A stretch of DNA of 64,000 nt from Oscillospiraceae bacterium (GTDB lineage Bacteria; Bacillota; Clostridia; Oscillospirales; Ruminococcaceae). This document shows positions 6,337 through 16,242 of the stretch, one piece after another. Positions within the stretch are counted from its first letter, which is position 1. Every line of letters starts with the position of its first letter. The notes under the pieces were generated by a model. It did no database searches. It saw only the letters and a list, made by a program, of their open reading frames with translations, and was not told the origin of the DNA. Where the stretch lies: contig JAHHTZ010000005.1 of the NCBI GenBank assembly GCA_020024285.1, forward strand, positions 1 to 64,000, read 5' to 3'. The position numbers and the translations under genes are program-made.

Positions 6337-7707
6337 TTAGAAAACGGTGGTTTGAGCGTCGCAGCAGACAAAGTCAGTATCGATATAGTTTGCGAACACA
6401 CGCACGGAGAATCTGCGCGGATTGCAGATGCTGTCGGGTCTGCCGATCTCGTCTAACGCTTCGGGGAGGACAAAGGTGATGCACTTGAGCTGGATGTCCT
6501 GACAGGAGGTTCCGCCCTGAGCCGGGATCAGCACGGTTTTGAGCCCGCGGGGGTGTTCTACGCTCTGTGCGTCCAGCTCGGACAGGACAACTGCCACAGC
6601 GACACGCTTATTGGGGCAGACGTTTTTCACAAGGGTATCGATCTGGACGATGCGCCCCAGACCGCTGAGGAGCGCATCTTGCGATGCGGTGATGACGGTG
6701 TCCTGACAGCCCAGGATGGTGAAGTTTTCGGGCTCGGGGCAGGGTTCGATGATCTCAATGCTCGTGCAGATGACCTCCACCTGCGGGTCGGGGAAGGTGA
6801 GGGAATTGCCCTGACGGTCCGAATAGGTGATGGAGTCGTTGACCGCCTTGACGCCCCCGTCTGTGCCGATGTGCAGGATCTCAAAGCTCAAGGTCGCGGT
6901 TTCAGCTCCGGCTGCTCCGACCGCGGGCGCAGTCCATTCGAGCTTCTGCGGGTCGATGAGGACGGCGGTGCCGTGAGACGGGGGATCGATGCCGACGATC
7001 TTAAAATCGGGGTTGAGCACTTCCTCGATCTTCATATCGAGTGCACCGGCAAGCACCACCTCGCCTGCCACCTTGGAAAACGCCTCGTCGAGCTGCGTGG
7101 TGTCTGCGGCAAGGGCAACGTAGGTGCTGGCAGGAGCGGATGCCCACAGGATGAGGGGAGCGGGGGTCGTGGTAAGACCGATGCAGTAGATTTCCATTCC
7201 GGATGCCTTGATGCTCTGGGTCACAGGGACCGGATCGCCGCCTGTGGTCGTGACGCCGTCGGTGAACATGATGACGATGCGGCGGGGGGAGGCGGAGGGC
7301 AGGAGCATCGCTTCGCCCGATTCAAATGCCGCCTTGTGGTTGGTGGAGCCTCCGGCGGTGAGTGCATCGATGGCGGTGCCGAGCGCTGCCACGTCGCCGG
7401 TGAGCCCAAGATCGGCGGTTGCGGTGTCGGCAAAGCTGACGATCCCAAGACGGCTGCCGTTGAGCATGGCGGAGCCGTCAGCGCTGCCGCTTGCCTTTGC
7501 GACGGTATCGACGAGCTGCTTTGCAGCGGACTTTGCCGCCGCAAGGGGTGCGCCTCCCATGCTGCCGGAGCGGTCCATGATGAGGACGATGTCGGCAGGG
7601 TTTGTGCTCAGCTCGGGCGCAGCATCGAAGCTGAGGGTGACGGTGTTGGTTCCGGTGCAGCTCATAATGGGGCTGCGGACGGTTTTGTTTGGGTTGGAGA
7701 TGGACAT
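6337..7707 (-). CDS. von Willebrand factor A domain protein
   Basis: A 456-residue protein with a vWA domain at residues about 38-215. The MIDAS metal site is intact at D45-R-S-G-S, and FTDGVTT later supplies further MIDAS residues. The C-terminal 200 residues look like beta-sandwich repeats and hold most cysteines (ICTSIEIIEPC, CSP-like spacing), ending near CCDAQTTVF. No signal peptide, membrane helix or sorting motif is visible, so it may be intracellular, spore-associated or released by lysis. A strong GAAGGAGG site precedes ATG 7707. It is transcribed alone. Partner unknown. Confidence 0.82.
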   Translation of the reverse strand: MSISNPNKTVRSPIMSCTGTNTVTLSFDAAPELSTNPADIVLIMDRSGSMGGAPLAAAKSAAKQLVDTVAKASGSADGSAMLNGSRLGIVSFADTATADLGLTGDVAALGTAIDALTAGGSTNHKAAFESGEAMLLPSASPRRIVIMFTDGVTTTGGDPVPVTQSIKASGMEIYCIGLTTTPAPLILWASAPASTYVALAADTTQLDEAFSKVAGEVVLAGALDMKIEEVLNPDFKIVGIDPPSHGTAVLIDPQKLEWTAPAVGAAGAETATLSFEILHIGTDGGVKAVNDSITYSDRQGNSLTFPDPQVEVICTSIEIIEPCPEPENFTILGCQDTVITASQDALLSGLGRIVQIDTLVKNVCPNKRVAVAVVLSELDAQSVEHPRGLKTVLIPAQGGTSCQDIQLKCITFVLPEALDEIGRPDSICNPRRFSVRVFANYIDTDFVCCDAQTTVF

Positions 7708-7900
7708 TTCGGTTGCCTCCTTCTGAATGATCGTGGTGGGGAAGTCCCACAGCCCTATCCTATGTCACGTCCCAAAAAGCGTGCCGCCGAGGATGCAGGA
7801 ATTCTAAGGTAAATATTCCCATTTTACGCAAAATAGGGCAGATTCGACCGGGTTTGCGCAGATTTTTGCAGGAAAATTTGAAGAAAAACTCATTTTTCTA

Positions 7901-7929
7901 TGGACTTTTGAGGACTGATTTGGTATAAT
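7901..7929 (+). promoter_or_regulatory. Promoter of the large surface protein
   Basis: TATAAT at 7924-7929 with a weak -35 (TGGACT, 7901-7906) at 17 bp. The 300-bp gap from 7708 to 8008 otherwise holds only AT-rich sequence with no gene seen. Confidence 0.6.
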
Positions 7930-8008
7930 AAGGTTAAATCATGCCCTGAATGCCGTGCGGTATCCGGGGCACAATCAGGCAGTATTGAAGCATCAACAGG
8001 AGGATTAT

Positions 8009-11000
8009 ATGAAAAAACGAATTTTCAGCGGCGTTGTCGCGCTTCTTTTGTGTTTGGGTCAGCTCCCGCTGACTGCGCTTGCAGATACAGAAGCTGCAAA
8101 CCCAACACCTGCACAGCAAAGCGAACAATCCCAGCAAAATCCCCCAATAGAGAATAATCAGACACCACAAACTGATTCGCAAAACTCGACTGGGCAGGAT
8201 GAAGCGACCGCACCCGAAACGCCCGCCTTGCCCGAAGGGGAGAAGGACCCCACTCAGCAGGAGGGGACAACTCCCGAAGAGGAGAAGGACCCCGCTCAGC
8301 AGGAAGGGACGATTCCCGAGGAGGGGAACAACTCCACTGAGCAGGAAGGCGTGAACCCGGACCAGCAGGAGGGGACAGACCCCGATGCACCTCCGGCGCC
8401 GGAAGGGGAAAACCCCGATGCTCCCCCGGTGGCAGAAGAAGTTCCGCCGCAGGATGTTCCGGACGGTTTGATCGCGCCCTTGCAGGAAAGGGCGGGGACG
8501 GTCACTCTGCCGAGCAATATGGGACTTGATGAATTCATCGCATCAAATAGAGTAAACGACGGCGATGTTATCGACCTAAACGGCGGTAAAGGCTTTGTCA
8601 ACGATAGACAGGGCAAGGGAGGAGACCCTTGGATCGTCCCGAAAAGAGTCACCATCCAAAACGGCTACATCGAGCTTCGGGCAGGGGGCATGATCCTGAG
8701 CGATGACCTTGTCCTGAAGGATGTTGAGCTGCTCTTTGGAAACGGCTGGCGCAACGCCATCATGGCAAACGGGCATACCCTGACGCTCGACGGCGTAACG
8801 CTCCTCAAAGGTCAGGGCAATACCCAGACGGCACAGGACGTTCACATCTTTTGCGGCGGCGCGAAGGGCTTTTCCGCAAGGGCAGGATCAAACGGTACGG
8901 TCATCGTGCAAAACGGCACGTCCCTCAACAACATCTACGCCGGCAACATCATACCATACGGAGATCTCGACGCAGACACCTATTCGGGCGATGCAACCAT
9001 TATCTTGGAAGCAAGTGCCGGAAAGATGGGAGAGATTTATGCCTCCGGTGCGATGGAGGGTAAGGTATCGGACGACTGGTTCGGTGGAAATAAAACGCCT
9101 GCACCGAAGGCAGATCGAAGATACAGCGTCAGCGGCGCGGTAACAATCACGCTCAATCAGTCTGCGTCAGGTATTGTGAACGGCGAAACAGGCGGCGGGA
9201 AGAATGCAGCCGTTGTCTACAAAGGCGACAGCAACGGATACCCCAACAACAGCCTCAATCTGAGTAAGATCGATTCGCTGGATGTTGCGTCCGGTAATCT
9301 TCAGATGAACCAGAACTGTGACCTCACAGGGGTAACATCCCTCACAGTGCAAAGCGGCGCACAGCTGAGCCTTGCAAACCTTTCTGCATCCGAGCTTGCC
9401 ATCGACACATTCACAGGCGGTGGAATCCTGGTACTGGGCTTGAATCAGTGCCTGAACATCAGCGGCGAAGTAATCGGGAAAACACAGCTTGCATTCGGCA
9501 GCGTTTTCGGGGGGCAATCGGATAAGTCCCCAAGTACAGGGCAGATCTACATCAAGGCACCGGGGTCGAAGAACGATTCCTTCGAGCTGCTCCCGATGAA
9601 AAACAATGTGCCTGCACCGCCGTTTGCAAACGACGGAAACGGAAACTGGCGTGTACCGGGGGAGAACAACGATCCAATCAAAATCAAAAACATCAAAATA
9701 GAGCCGAGCTTCACGATGAACAGCCAGTCCTCTGTCAGCCTTCCGGTGACTGTCACCTATGCGGACGGCAGCCCGACCGATGTGCTCAATAAAGTAGAGG
9801 CTCAAATCACGGTCAATGGCACCAACATAAATCCAACCAATACAAAGGGCGTTTATATCTATAAGCCTTCGTATTCAAGCCCTTTAAGCAGTGAGATCAA
9901 ATGGTTGAAATTTCTGCTTGAAGACGGTCAGGAAAAACTGAATATTGCAGGCAACTACTATGGCGCACTGAAGGTGCAAACCTACAACATCAAAATCACC
10001 ATCCCCGGTGAGAATATGGCGGATGGTCAGGAGCATGTGCTCGAAACAAAACTCATCATCCAAGACGGTAGTACTCCACTGCCACCGCAGCCGCCGCAGG
10101 AAACCAATCTCGAAAAAGCGATTGTGACTGTAACAGGAAGCTATGTCTACGATGGCACCGCAAAGAAGCCGACCGTTCGTGTCGAGCTGGGCGGGAAGGA
10201 GCTTCGTCTGAATGACGACTACACCGTCACCTACCCCGACAGCATCAATGCAGGACGCTACACCCTCACCGTGAACGGAGCAGGCACCTATCAGGGCAGC
10301 AAAACCGCAGAATACACCATTTCCCCGAAAAACATCAGCTCGGATGCGGTAATCACCTTGGAGCCGAGCGAATTTATCTTTGACGGAACACCAAAGACTG
10401 CGGCGGTCAAATCCGTGGTGGTTGCAGGAAAAACTCTGGCGGTAAATCAGGACTACACCGTCAGCGGCAATACGCAAACCAATTCAGGGACCCATACCGT
10501 CACCATCACAGGCAGGGGCAACTACGAAGGTACCAAGACAGCGACCTTCAAAATCAAAAAGCTGACTTCCTTGAATATCACAGCGACCGCTGACCCCATC
10601 AAGGTCCCGACTGTATCACAGGCTGCGGCGACCTCCACGCTCTCTGCAGAGGGTGTATATGACGACGGTTCCACCACCGCGCTCAGCAATGTGACATGGA
10701 GCATCGAGGGGGATGCCCCCGCAGGCGTTTCCCTCAGCGGAAATGTCCTCACTGTGACAAATAAAGCAGTGGCTGGAAGCGTCACCGTAAAAGCGGATGT
10801 TCCGGGTGTTTCCAATACCAAGAGCATCACCATCGACAAGGATGCTTCCGCCGCCCAATCGGTGAAAATCCTCAAGGACGGCGTTGAGCTCGAGCGCGAT
10901 ACCATCGTCATCCCGACAAGCGGAAATTCCACCAGAACCTATACGGCGAAGGTATTCGACCAGTACGGTGAAGAAATGCCGGGTACTGTGGCATGGAGCT

Positions 11001-14000
11001 TCACCGGCGGGAACGGCAAAATCACGGCACAGGATGGCACCGTTACCGTACAGAGCGGGGCGACCGCAGCAGACTGCACCTTGACCGCGGCAATCGGCGG
11101 GAAAAATGCACAAATCACCATCCATGTGGTGAAAAAGCAGGATGCTCCAATCACCTTTGCAAATAAAACCATCACCTACGGCGAACGCTACACTCCGGAT
11201 GCCACCACCACAGCATCGGGCGGCACATGGAGCTACAGCTACAGCGGCGTGGACGGAACAAACTACCCCGCAAGCGAGCAGGCTCCGACCGCGGCAGGAA
11301 AGTACAGCGTGACGGCTCGCTACGAGAGCGATACCCACTACGGCGAAAAAACCATCACCCTGACCATCGGGAAAAAGGATATCTCTGTAGACAAAACGAA
11401 CCTCAAAGTGGCACCGAAGTCCTACGATGGCAATTCTGACGTTTCTGCGAATGCCATTTCGGGCGTTGCCTTTACGGGTCTTGTCAGTGGCGAGAGCCTC
11501 AAGTCAGGAGATTACACCGTAAGCGGCACTTACTTCAGCGAAAATGTTCATCAGGACAAGGACGCAACGCTCACGATTGCACTCAACGATACTGCAACCG
11601 CAAGAAACTACAACCTCACAAGCGGCACAGTAAAGGTAACATCCAGCATCGCTGCGAAGTCGGCTGTGGCTGTTCTTGTGACAAACGATATCACCAAGGA
11701 ATACGATGGCTCGAACGCAGCTGCCGACCTTCAGTTCACGGTGGAGGGCAAGCCTGTCACCGTCAAGGGCAGCCGATATGAGGACGCTCATGTTGGAGCA
11801 GGCAAGAAAATCGTGCTGGGCGAAAAAACAGGCGCAGACCTCGACAACTACGCCGTTACCTATCCGGAAGTGACCGGAACCATCACCGCAAAGCCGGTCG
11901 ATGTCACGATCTCCGGTTTGAACACGGTACAATACGGCAAGGAATACCAGCACACCGCATCGGCGGCGCTCCTGCCGGGCGACCGCACCGAGTATGTGCT
12001 GCGCTACAACAACGATTCCGCAAAACCGCAGAATGTCGGCAGATACACCATCACGGTGGAGCTGTCCAACAAGGATTACAAGGTTGGAGCAGTAAAGAAC
12101 GAATCCTTTGAAATCACAAAGGCAGATTTGACTGCTGCTGCGGCAGAAAAACTGGTTCGCTACAACAACACCGATTCCCACACCGTCAATGCTGCTGACT
12201 TTGGCATCCACGTTCCGGGAACGTGGACCGCAGCTTCCGCAAGCGGCGATGATCTGATCCTCGCAGTGAAGCCATCCACAGGGGCAGATACTCTCACATT
12301 TGCGCTGAGATCGGGCTTGACTCAGCAGGATTCGGGCAAGAAGGCAGTGTATGACGTGACCTTCACCCCAGAAGGCGGAAATTACAACGCGGTACAGACC
12401 ACCTTGACCGTCATCGTGATGGACAAGGAGCCGATCAACGTGGACGTTCAGCTCGCAAATTGGAAATACGGGGACACTCCTGCCAACGAGGTCACAAGCG
12501 TGAAACCGCAGGATTCGCACCCGCAGACCAACCCGACCTGGAGCTTCTCCTATCAGGGCGAAAATGCCAACGGACAGGCTTACCAAGATTCCGCAAAACC
12601 GACCGACCCCGGCAAGTACACCGTAACGGCGGTTTACGAGGACGTGAACCACAAGGGCAGCGCCAGCGCAGCCTTTGAAATCACAAAGTCTGATGCGCTC
12701 AAGGTAACAGGACTTGCGGCGAAAGACAAGGTATACAACAATACCACAGCTGCCGAAGTGACCGGCACCATCAAAATTGCAGGTGCCATCGGCTCCGACG
12801 TGGTGACAGCCGGTACCCTTGCGTACAAGGATGCCAAGTTTGAAAATGCAGAGGTCGGTGCAGGCAAAAAAGTTACCGTGACGCTCGAGGGTGCGCTCGA
12901 TGGCGCGGATGCATGGAAGTACGAGCTCCCGACGGTAGAGCTGACCGCCGAGATCACAAAGCCTAAGACCCCCGGCGTGATCGGTCAGGACGATGATACC
13001 CTCAAGATCGTGGAAAATTCCATCAAGGATGAATTCAATTCCTACTCCGCAGAAATCAAAGCGATTGCAGATACTCCCGAAAAGCTCGAGGAAGCAATGC
13101 TCAAGAAGCTCAAGGAGTTCGGTGCGGATGCCACAAAGAATCAGACCGTGGTAACGGACATTCAGCTTGAGATCAACGGCGTGGACGACCACGATACACC
13201 GGTGAGCATCATTATCCCGTACCCAACAGCCGTAAACAATTACAAGCAGTACGACTTCACCGTGGTGCATCTGAAAAACAACGGAGAGTTCGAGCTTCCT
13301 ACCACGTACAAAACAGAAAACGGACTGGTGCTCCACAACGTGACCACCACCCCGTTTGCCATCAGCTGGAAGCTCATCCCGACCTCGTCCGGCGGCGGCA
13401 GCACAAGCAGCCACCGCGACGACGACGATGATGATGACGATGACAGCCGCGAGGAGCAGAGATTCTGGAAGGATGTCGCGCGCGAAATCCGCAATGCGAA
13501 ATCCGGCGAGGTCATCAAGGCGAAGGCAGGAAAATACACAAGAATGCCGTCCTTTGTCATGGATGCTCTGCGCAAACACAGCGATGTTTCGCTGAAAATC
13601 AGCTGGAAGGGCGACGACATTCTCATTCCGGCAGGAAAAGCGCTCAAGGAAAGCGTAAGCTCCTACCGACTGTCGAAGCTCGCAAGCCTCTTCCCGAATG
13701 CGGAGAAGGATACCGCGGCGAATACCCCGGTGCAGCAGCCGATCACAGGCTCTGTGACCCCGTCCGCACAGGCTCCGTCTGCACAGGCTCCGTCCGTGCA
13801 GAATCCGGCAGCTTCGGACGAGAAGAAGGAGGACGAGTCTGAGAAGAAGGACGAACCTTCTAAGGAAGAGGAGCCTTCCAAAGAGGATTCCAAGAAGGAA
13901 GATTCCAAAGAGGACACCGATGCATCCAAAGCGCAACCGGCTGACGCACAGCAGCCGAGCGAATCCGGCAGCATCAGCCCTGTTCTGATCGGGGTCGGTG

Positions 14001-14062
14001 CGGCACTGGCAGTGGGCTTGTGCATTGTATTCTTCATCCTGAAAAAGAAAAAAGGCGCATAA
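8009..14062 (+). CDS. Giant secreted surface protein with MBG/YDG repeats
   Basis: A 2017-residue protein. Residues 1-27 are a signal peptide (MKKR, hydrophobic core, cleavage near ALA-D). A Q/E/P-rich region of about 120 residues with imperfect repeats such as PEEEKDPAQQEG follows, then a beta-helix-like region (about 170-560). Several MBG/YDG-type beta domains come next, marked by YDGTAKKP, YDGNSDVSA, YDGSNAAAD, YNNTTAAEV and NAGRYTLTV. A run of nine aspartates lies near residue 1805, followed by a charged domain and an S/K/E/D-rich stalk. The C-terminal helix SGSISPVLIGVGAALAVG... with a KKKKGA tail anchors it in the membrane; there is no LPXTG. It is likely an adhesin or cell-surface matrix protein. 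ATG 8009 has AGGAGG upstream. Confidence 0.88.
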   Translation: MKKRIFSGVVALLLCLGQLPLTALADTEAANPTPAQQSEQSQQNPPIENNQTPQTDSQNSTGQDEATAPETPALPEGEKDPTQQEGTTPEEEKDPAQQEGTIPEEGNNSTEQEGVNPDQQEGTDPDAPPAPEGENPDAPPVAEEVPPQDVPDGLIAPLQERAGTVTLPSNMGLDEFIASNRVNDGDVIDLNGGKGFVNDRQGKGGDPWIVPKRVTIQNGYIELRAGGMILSDDLVLKDVELLFGNGWRNAIMANGHTLTLDGVTLLKGQGNTQTAQDVHIFCGGAKGFSARAGSNGTVIVQNGTSLNNIYAGNIIPYGDLDADTYSGDATIILEASAGKMGEIYASGAMEGKVSDDWFGGNKTPAPKADRRYSVSGAVTITLNQSASGIVNGETGGGKNAAVVYKGDSNGYPNNSLNLSKIDSLDVASGNLQMNQNCDLTGVTSLTVQSGAQLSLANLSASELAIDTFTGGGILVLGLNQCLNISGEVIGKTQLAFGSVFGGQSDKSPSTGQIYIKAPGSKNDSFELLPMKNNVPAPPFANDGNGNWRVPGENNDPIKIKNIKIEPSFTMNSQSSVSLPVTVTYADGSPTDVLNKVEAQITVNGTNINPTNTKGVYIYKPSYSSPLSSEIKWLKFLLEDGQEKLNIAGNYYGALKVQTYNIKITIPGENMADGQEHVLETKLIIQDGSTPLPPQPPQETNLEKAIVTVTGSYVYDGTAKKPTVRVELGGKELRLNDDYTVTYPDSINAGRYTLTVNGAGTYQGSKTAEYTISPKNISSDAVITLEPSEFIFDGTPKTAAVKSVVVAGKTLAVNQDYTVSGNTQTNSGTHTVTITGRGNYEGTKTATFKIKKLTSLNITATADPIKVPTVSQAAATSTLSAEGVYDDGSTTALSNVTWSIEGDAPAGVSLSGNVLTVTNKAVAGSVTVKADVPGVSNTKSITIDKDASAAQSVKILKDGVELERDTIVIPTSGNSTRTYTAKVFDQYGEEMPGTVAWSFTGGNGKITAQDGTVTVQSGATAADCTLTAAIGGKNAQITIHVVKKQDAPITFANKTITYGERYTPDATTTASGGTWSYSYSGVDGTNYPASEQAPTAAGKYSVTARYESDTHYGEKTITLTIGKKDISVDKTNLKVAPKSYDGNSDVSANAISGVAFTGLVSGESLKSGDYTVSGTYFSENVHQDKDATLTIALNDTATARNYNLTSGTVKVTSSIAAKSAVAVLVTNDITKEYDGSNAAADLQFTVEGKPVTVKGSRYEDAHVGAGKKIVLGEKTGADLDNYAVTYPEVTGTITAKPVDVTISGLNTVQYGKEYQHTASAALLPGDRTEYVLRYNNDSAKPQNVGRYTITVELSNKDYKVGAVKNESFEITKADLTAAAAEKLVRYNNTDSHTVNAADFGIHVPGTWTAASASGDDLILAVKPSTGADTLTFALRSGLTQQDSGKKAVYDVTFTPEGGNYNAVQTTLTVIVMDKEPINVDVQLANWKYGDTPANEVTSVKPQDSHPQTNPTWSFSYQGENANGQAYQDSAKPTDPGKYTVTAVYEDVNHKGSASAAFEITKSDALKVTGLAAKDKVYNNTTAAEVTGTIKIAGAIGSDVVTAGTLAYKDAKFENAEVGAGKKVTVTLEGALDGADAWKYELPTVELTAEITKPKTPGVIGQDDDTLKIVENSIKDEFNSYSAEIKAIADTPEKLEEAMLKKLKEFGADATKNQTVVTDIQLEINGVDDHDTPVSIIIPYPTAVNNYKQYDFTVVHLKNNGEFELPTTYKTENGLVLHNVTTTPFAISWKLIPTSSGGGSTSSHRDDDDDDDDDSREEQRFWKDVAREIRNAKSGEVIKAKAGKYTRMPSFVMDALRKHSDVSLKISWKGDDILIPAGKALKESVSSYRLSKLASLFPNAEKDTAANTPVQQPITGSVTPSAQAPSAQAPSVQNPAASDEKKEDESEKKDEPSKEEEPSKEDSKKEDSKEDTDASKAQPADAQQPSESGSISPVLIGVGAALAVGLCIVFFILKKKKGA

Positions 14063-14070
14063 ACCGCCCG

Positions 14071-14109
14071 AAAAAAAGGCATCACAGCTTAGGCTGTGAT
14101 GCCTTTTTC
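14071..14109 (+). terminator. Terminator of the surface protein gene
   Basis: AAAGGCATCACAGC/GCTGTGATGCCTTT with a TTAG loop and T5, nine bases after the stop codon. Confidence 0.92.
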
Positions 14110-14146
14110 TGCTATGATGGGGGAGGAGGAAAATTTCGGGGTTGGA

Positions 14147-14175
14147 TTGAAATTTTTGGGAGAATGTGCTATCCT
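14147..14175 (+). promoter_or_regulatory. Promoter of the ICMT-like gene
   Basis: TTGAAA (14147-14152), 17-bp spacer, TATCCT (14170-14175). Confidence 0.65.
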
Positions 14176-14178
14176 GTG

Positions 14179-14194
14179 GTTAGCTTACACTAAC
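14179..14194 (+). promoter_or_regulatory. GTTAG-N6-CTAAC inverted repeat, second copy
   Basis: GTTAGCTTACACTAAC begins three bases after the -10. It matches the reverse complement of the ahpC copy at 13 of 16 positions and is also placed over the transcription start, suggesting a shared repressor. Confidence 0.55.
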
Positions 14195-14216
14195 TATAGG
14201 ATCGAGAGGTGGTTCG

Positions 14217-14717
14217 ATGGAAAAGAATAAGCCCCTGTCCCAATACGGCGTGGGACCGTTTTATGCGGGGAGCCTCTTTGGACTGACTGCGGCAGCATTG
14301 GTGCTGGAGCATCAAAATCTCTTGCCGCGTGTGCAGCTCCCGGCGTCGATGGCAGCGGTTCCCGCGGCGATTGCTGCGGTGCTTGTGGTTTCTGCGGCGC
14401 TTTTGTGGTTCAATGCGGTCTTTGCACAGAAGCTCGCACAGCACATCCGCCAAAACGAGCTTGTCACAAGCGGCGCATACCGATGGGTGCGAAACCCCAT
14501 CTACACCGCCATCATGTTCGCGATGTGGGGGCTGCTGCTCTTGTCCGGCAACCTTTTGCTGCTGCTCCTGTGCCCCGTGTACTATGTGCTGATGACGGTG
14601 ATGGTAAAGCATACCGAGGAAAAATGGCTCGCGCAGCGCTATGGGGAGCAATATCTTGACTATTGCAGGAGGGTGAACCGCTGCATTCCGCGGCCGCCCG
14701 GAAAAAGGGGTGTTTGA
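14217..14717 (+). CDS. Isoprenylcysteine carboxyl methyltransferase-family membrane protein
   Basis: A 166-residue membrane protein with four hydrophobic stretches. The C-terminal half holds the ICMT/PEMT signature LVTSGAYRWVRNPIY, a hydrophobic hairpin, then HTEEKWLAQRYGEQY, which binds S-adenosylmethionine in this superfamily. Bacterial members methylate lipids or small molecules and the substrate is unknown; no prenylated protein substrate is expected here. The gene is followed after 2 bp by another membrane protein gene. Its promoter carries the same inverted repeat as ahpC, so it may belong to a metal or oxidative-stress response. Confidence 0.82.
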   Translation: MEKNKPLSQYGVGPFYAGSLFGLTAAALVLEHQNLLPRVQLPASMAAVPAAIAAVLVVSAALLWFNAVFAQKLAQHIRQNELVTSGAYRWVRNPIYTAIMFAMWGLLLLSGNLLLLLLCPVYYVLMTVMVKHTEEKWLAQRYGEQYLDYCRRVNRCIPRPPGKRGV

Positions 14718-14719
14718 AG

Positions 14720-15205
14720 ATGCTTTTTTGGACGGAAACGATTGTGCTGTGTCTGGTGTTTTGGGGAATCTGCGTGCTTGCGACCGGAACCGACGAGCGA
14801 AACCTGCGCAACCTCTCGTCGTATCCCGACGAGATCCAGCGGTGGGTGAGATCGGACCCGATTCTGGGACCGAAGGTGGGGATGCCGTCGGGGACATCAC
14901 GGTTTTGCTCGAATCTGCTGCTTTACACGATTGTGCTGCTTTTCACGTGTTGTTTCGTGCGCGAGGAGGGATTTCTCAAAAATTTTCGGACGGTGTTTTG
15001 GATGGGGGAGCTGCTCAATCTATTCGACTTTTTTGTGGTCGATCTGCTGTGGTGGCGGCACACAAGGCGCGTGCGCTTTGTGGGGACGGAGCATGAGGCG
15101 CAGCGCTACCGCGACCCCAAAAACCATTTTGTTTCCTTTTTAAAGGGAATCGTTTTGTTTTTCCTCGTCGGGGTGATCGACGGGGCGCTTCTGTCGTTCT
15201 TGTAA
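14720..15205 (+). CDS. Hypothetical membrane protein coupled to the ICMT gene
   Basis: A 161-residue protein with about four hydrophobic segments (residues 4-22, 70-90, 100-122 and 143-160) separated by charged loops, including WWRHTRRVRFVGTEHEAQRYRDPK. I do not recognise a family. ATG 14720 starts two bases after the preceding stop codon, with AGGGG nearby, so the two genes are very probably cotranscribed and may act together in membrane lipid or envelope modification. Longer in-frame readings into the previous gene add arginine-rich sequence and are unlikely. Confidence 0.7.
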   Translation: MLFWTETIVLCLVFWGICVLATGTDERNLRNLSSYPDEIQRWVRSDPILGPKVGMPSGTSRFCSNLLLYTIVLLFTCCFVREEGFLKNFRTVFWMGELLNLFDFFVVDLLWWRHTRRVRFVGTEHEAQRYRDPKNHFVSFLKGIVLFFLVGVIDGALLSFL

Positions 15206-15240
15206 CGAAAAAAGCCTGACGGGAATCGGCAGACCCCATG

Positions 15241-15295
15241 AAGAACAGCAGGTGCCGGCGTGGTTGATACGCCGGCACCTGCTGTTCTTTTTTTC
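15241..15295 (+). terminator. Strong terminator with a 20-bp perfect stem
   Basis: Perfect 20-bp arms at 15241-15260 and 15270-15289, a 9-base loop and T7 follow the ICMT unit. The symmetrical A/T flanks may also help end the convergent phosphorylase transcript. Confidence 0.9.
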
Positions 15296-15400
15296 GGGAG
15301 GTTTCAGGAGTATAAGCGGCATGCTCGATAGGATGATGCAGACACCTTCCCCAAAATTAAGTGTTGAGAAAATCAAAATTCGGATAACATTTTATCGGGG

Positions 15401-16201
15401 TTAAACTGACATCTGTGCTATTTTGAACAGGAGTTCAGGGATTACTTCTTTTCGGCACCGATCGTATTTTATCTTCTGCTCCGGCGTGCGAGCGAGCAAA
15501 GGATCACCGGTAGCCGAATTATCCGATACTGCCAACAGTGCAACGGCTGGTTTTTCCATAAGCTCTGCCATCCGGTAGAAAGAACTTGTTTCCATTTCAA
15601 TCAGTTTTGACCCAAAGCTTTTGATAAAATCCAGATGGGAATATTCGCAGAGGATAGAATCGGTACAAAAAACAGGCTCCTTCCTCATGGAATATCCCAT
15701 ATCCTGAGCAAGCTGAAAAACCTGCTCCACAAAATGGGGATCGTTGGGATACACCTTCTGAAACGGTACATATTGGGTTAGATCTTCCTCCAAATAGCCA
15801 TTGGTCAGATTGCCTGCAATGCTCCATTTTGGTGTACATAAATCCCCAAGGTCAATATCCGCTGTCAGCGCACCAACCGCTCCAACAAAAACCAGTTTAT
15901 CAAAATTCAGCTCTGCACAGGCTAATAATTCATCAATCGTAGAGCTGGCACCGGATGAGCACTGAATCCAGGCAATAGACTTATCATAGGCAGTCACCTC
16001 ATAGCCGGAAAGATAGCTATGTTCCATGGTGCAGGTTACCTGAATATCTTCTCTTTTTATAATTTTTGTTGGCTTCCATCCGGGAGCAACGACAAGCACA
16101 TCATAGTGCTTGTCCTTCTGCAATCCAAACTCATACAAGGCAGCATCCCCGCCGGATGCGATTTGCATTGCAGAAAGTAATTGCTTCAGCCGTTTTTTCA
16201 T
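15401..16201 (-). CDS. Nucleoside phosphorylase superfamily protein
   Basis: A 266-residue cytosolic protein of the PNP/UDP phosphorylase fold. The segment FVGAVGAL gives the phosphate-site glycine region, and LIEMETSSFYRMAELM matches the conserved EMET/E-S motif that binds ribose in this superfamily. VSDNSATGDPLLARTPEQK resembles the region near the base-binding residues. It should cleave a purine or pyrimidine nucleoside with phosphate, but specificity is unclear. The gene is visibly richer in A+T than its neighbours and has a near-palindrome downstream of a TATAAT-like -10, so it may be acquired and separately controlled. GGAGG precedes ATG 16201. Confidence 0.82.
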   Translation of the reverse strand: MKKRLKQLLSAMQIASGGDAALYEFGLQKDKHYDVLVVAPGWKPTKIIKREDIQVTCTMEHSYLSGYEVTAYDKSIAWIQCSSGASSTIDELLACAELNFDKLVFVGAVGALTADIDLGDLCTPKWSIAGNLTNGYLEEDLTQYVPFQKVYPNDPHFVEQVFQLAQDMGYSMRKEPVFCTDSILCEYSHLDFIKSFGSKLIEMETSSFYRMAELMEKPAVALLAVSDNSATGDPLLARTPEQKIKYDRCRKEVIPELLFKIAQMSV

Positions 16202-16242
16202 GGATGTTCCTCCTTTTTATCTGTTAAGTGATATTTTGATTT

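Noticed and set aside
11504..13936. An 810-codon open frame antisense to the surface protein
   Set aside because: The sense strand has signal peptide, repeats and membrane anchor; the antisense frame reflects repeat codon bias.
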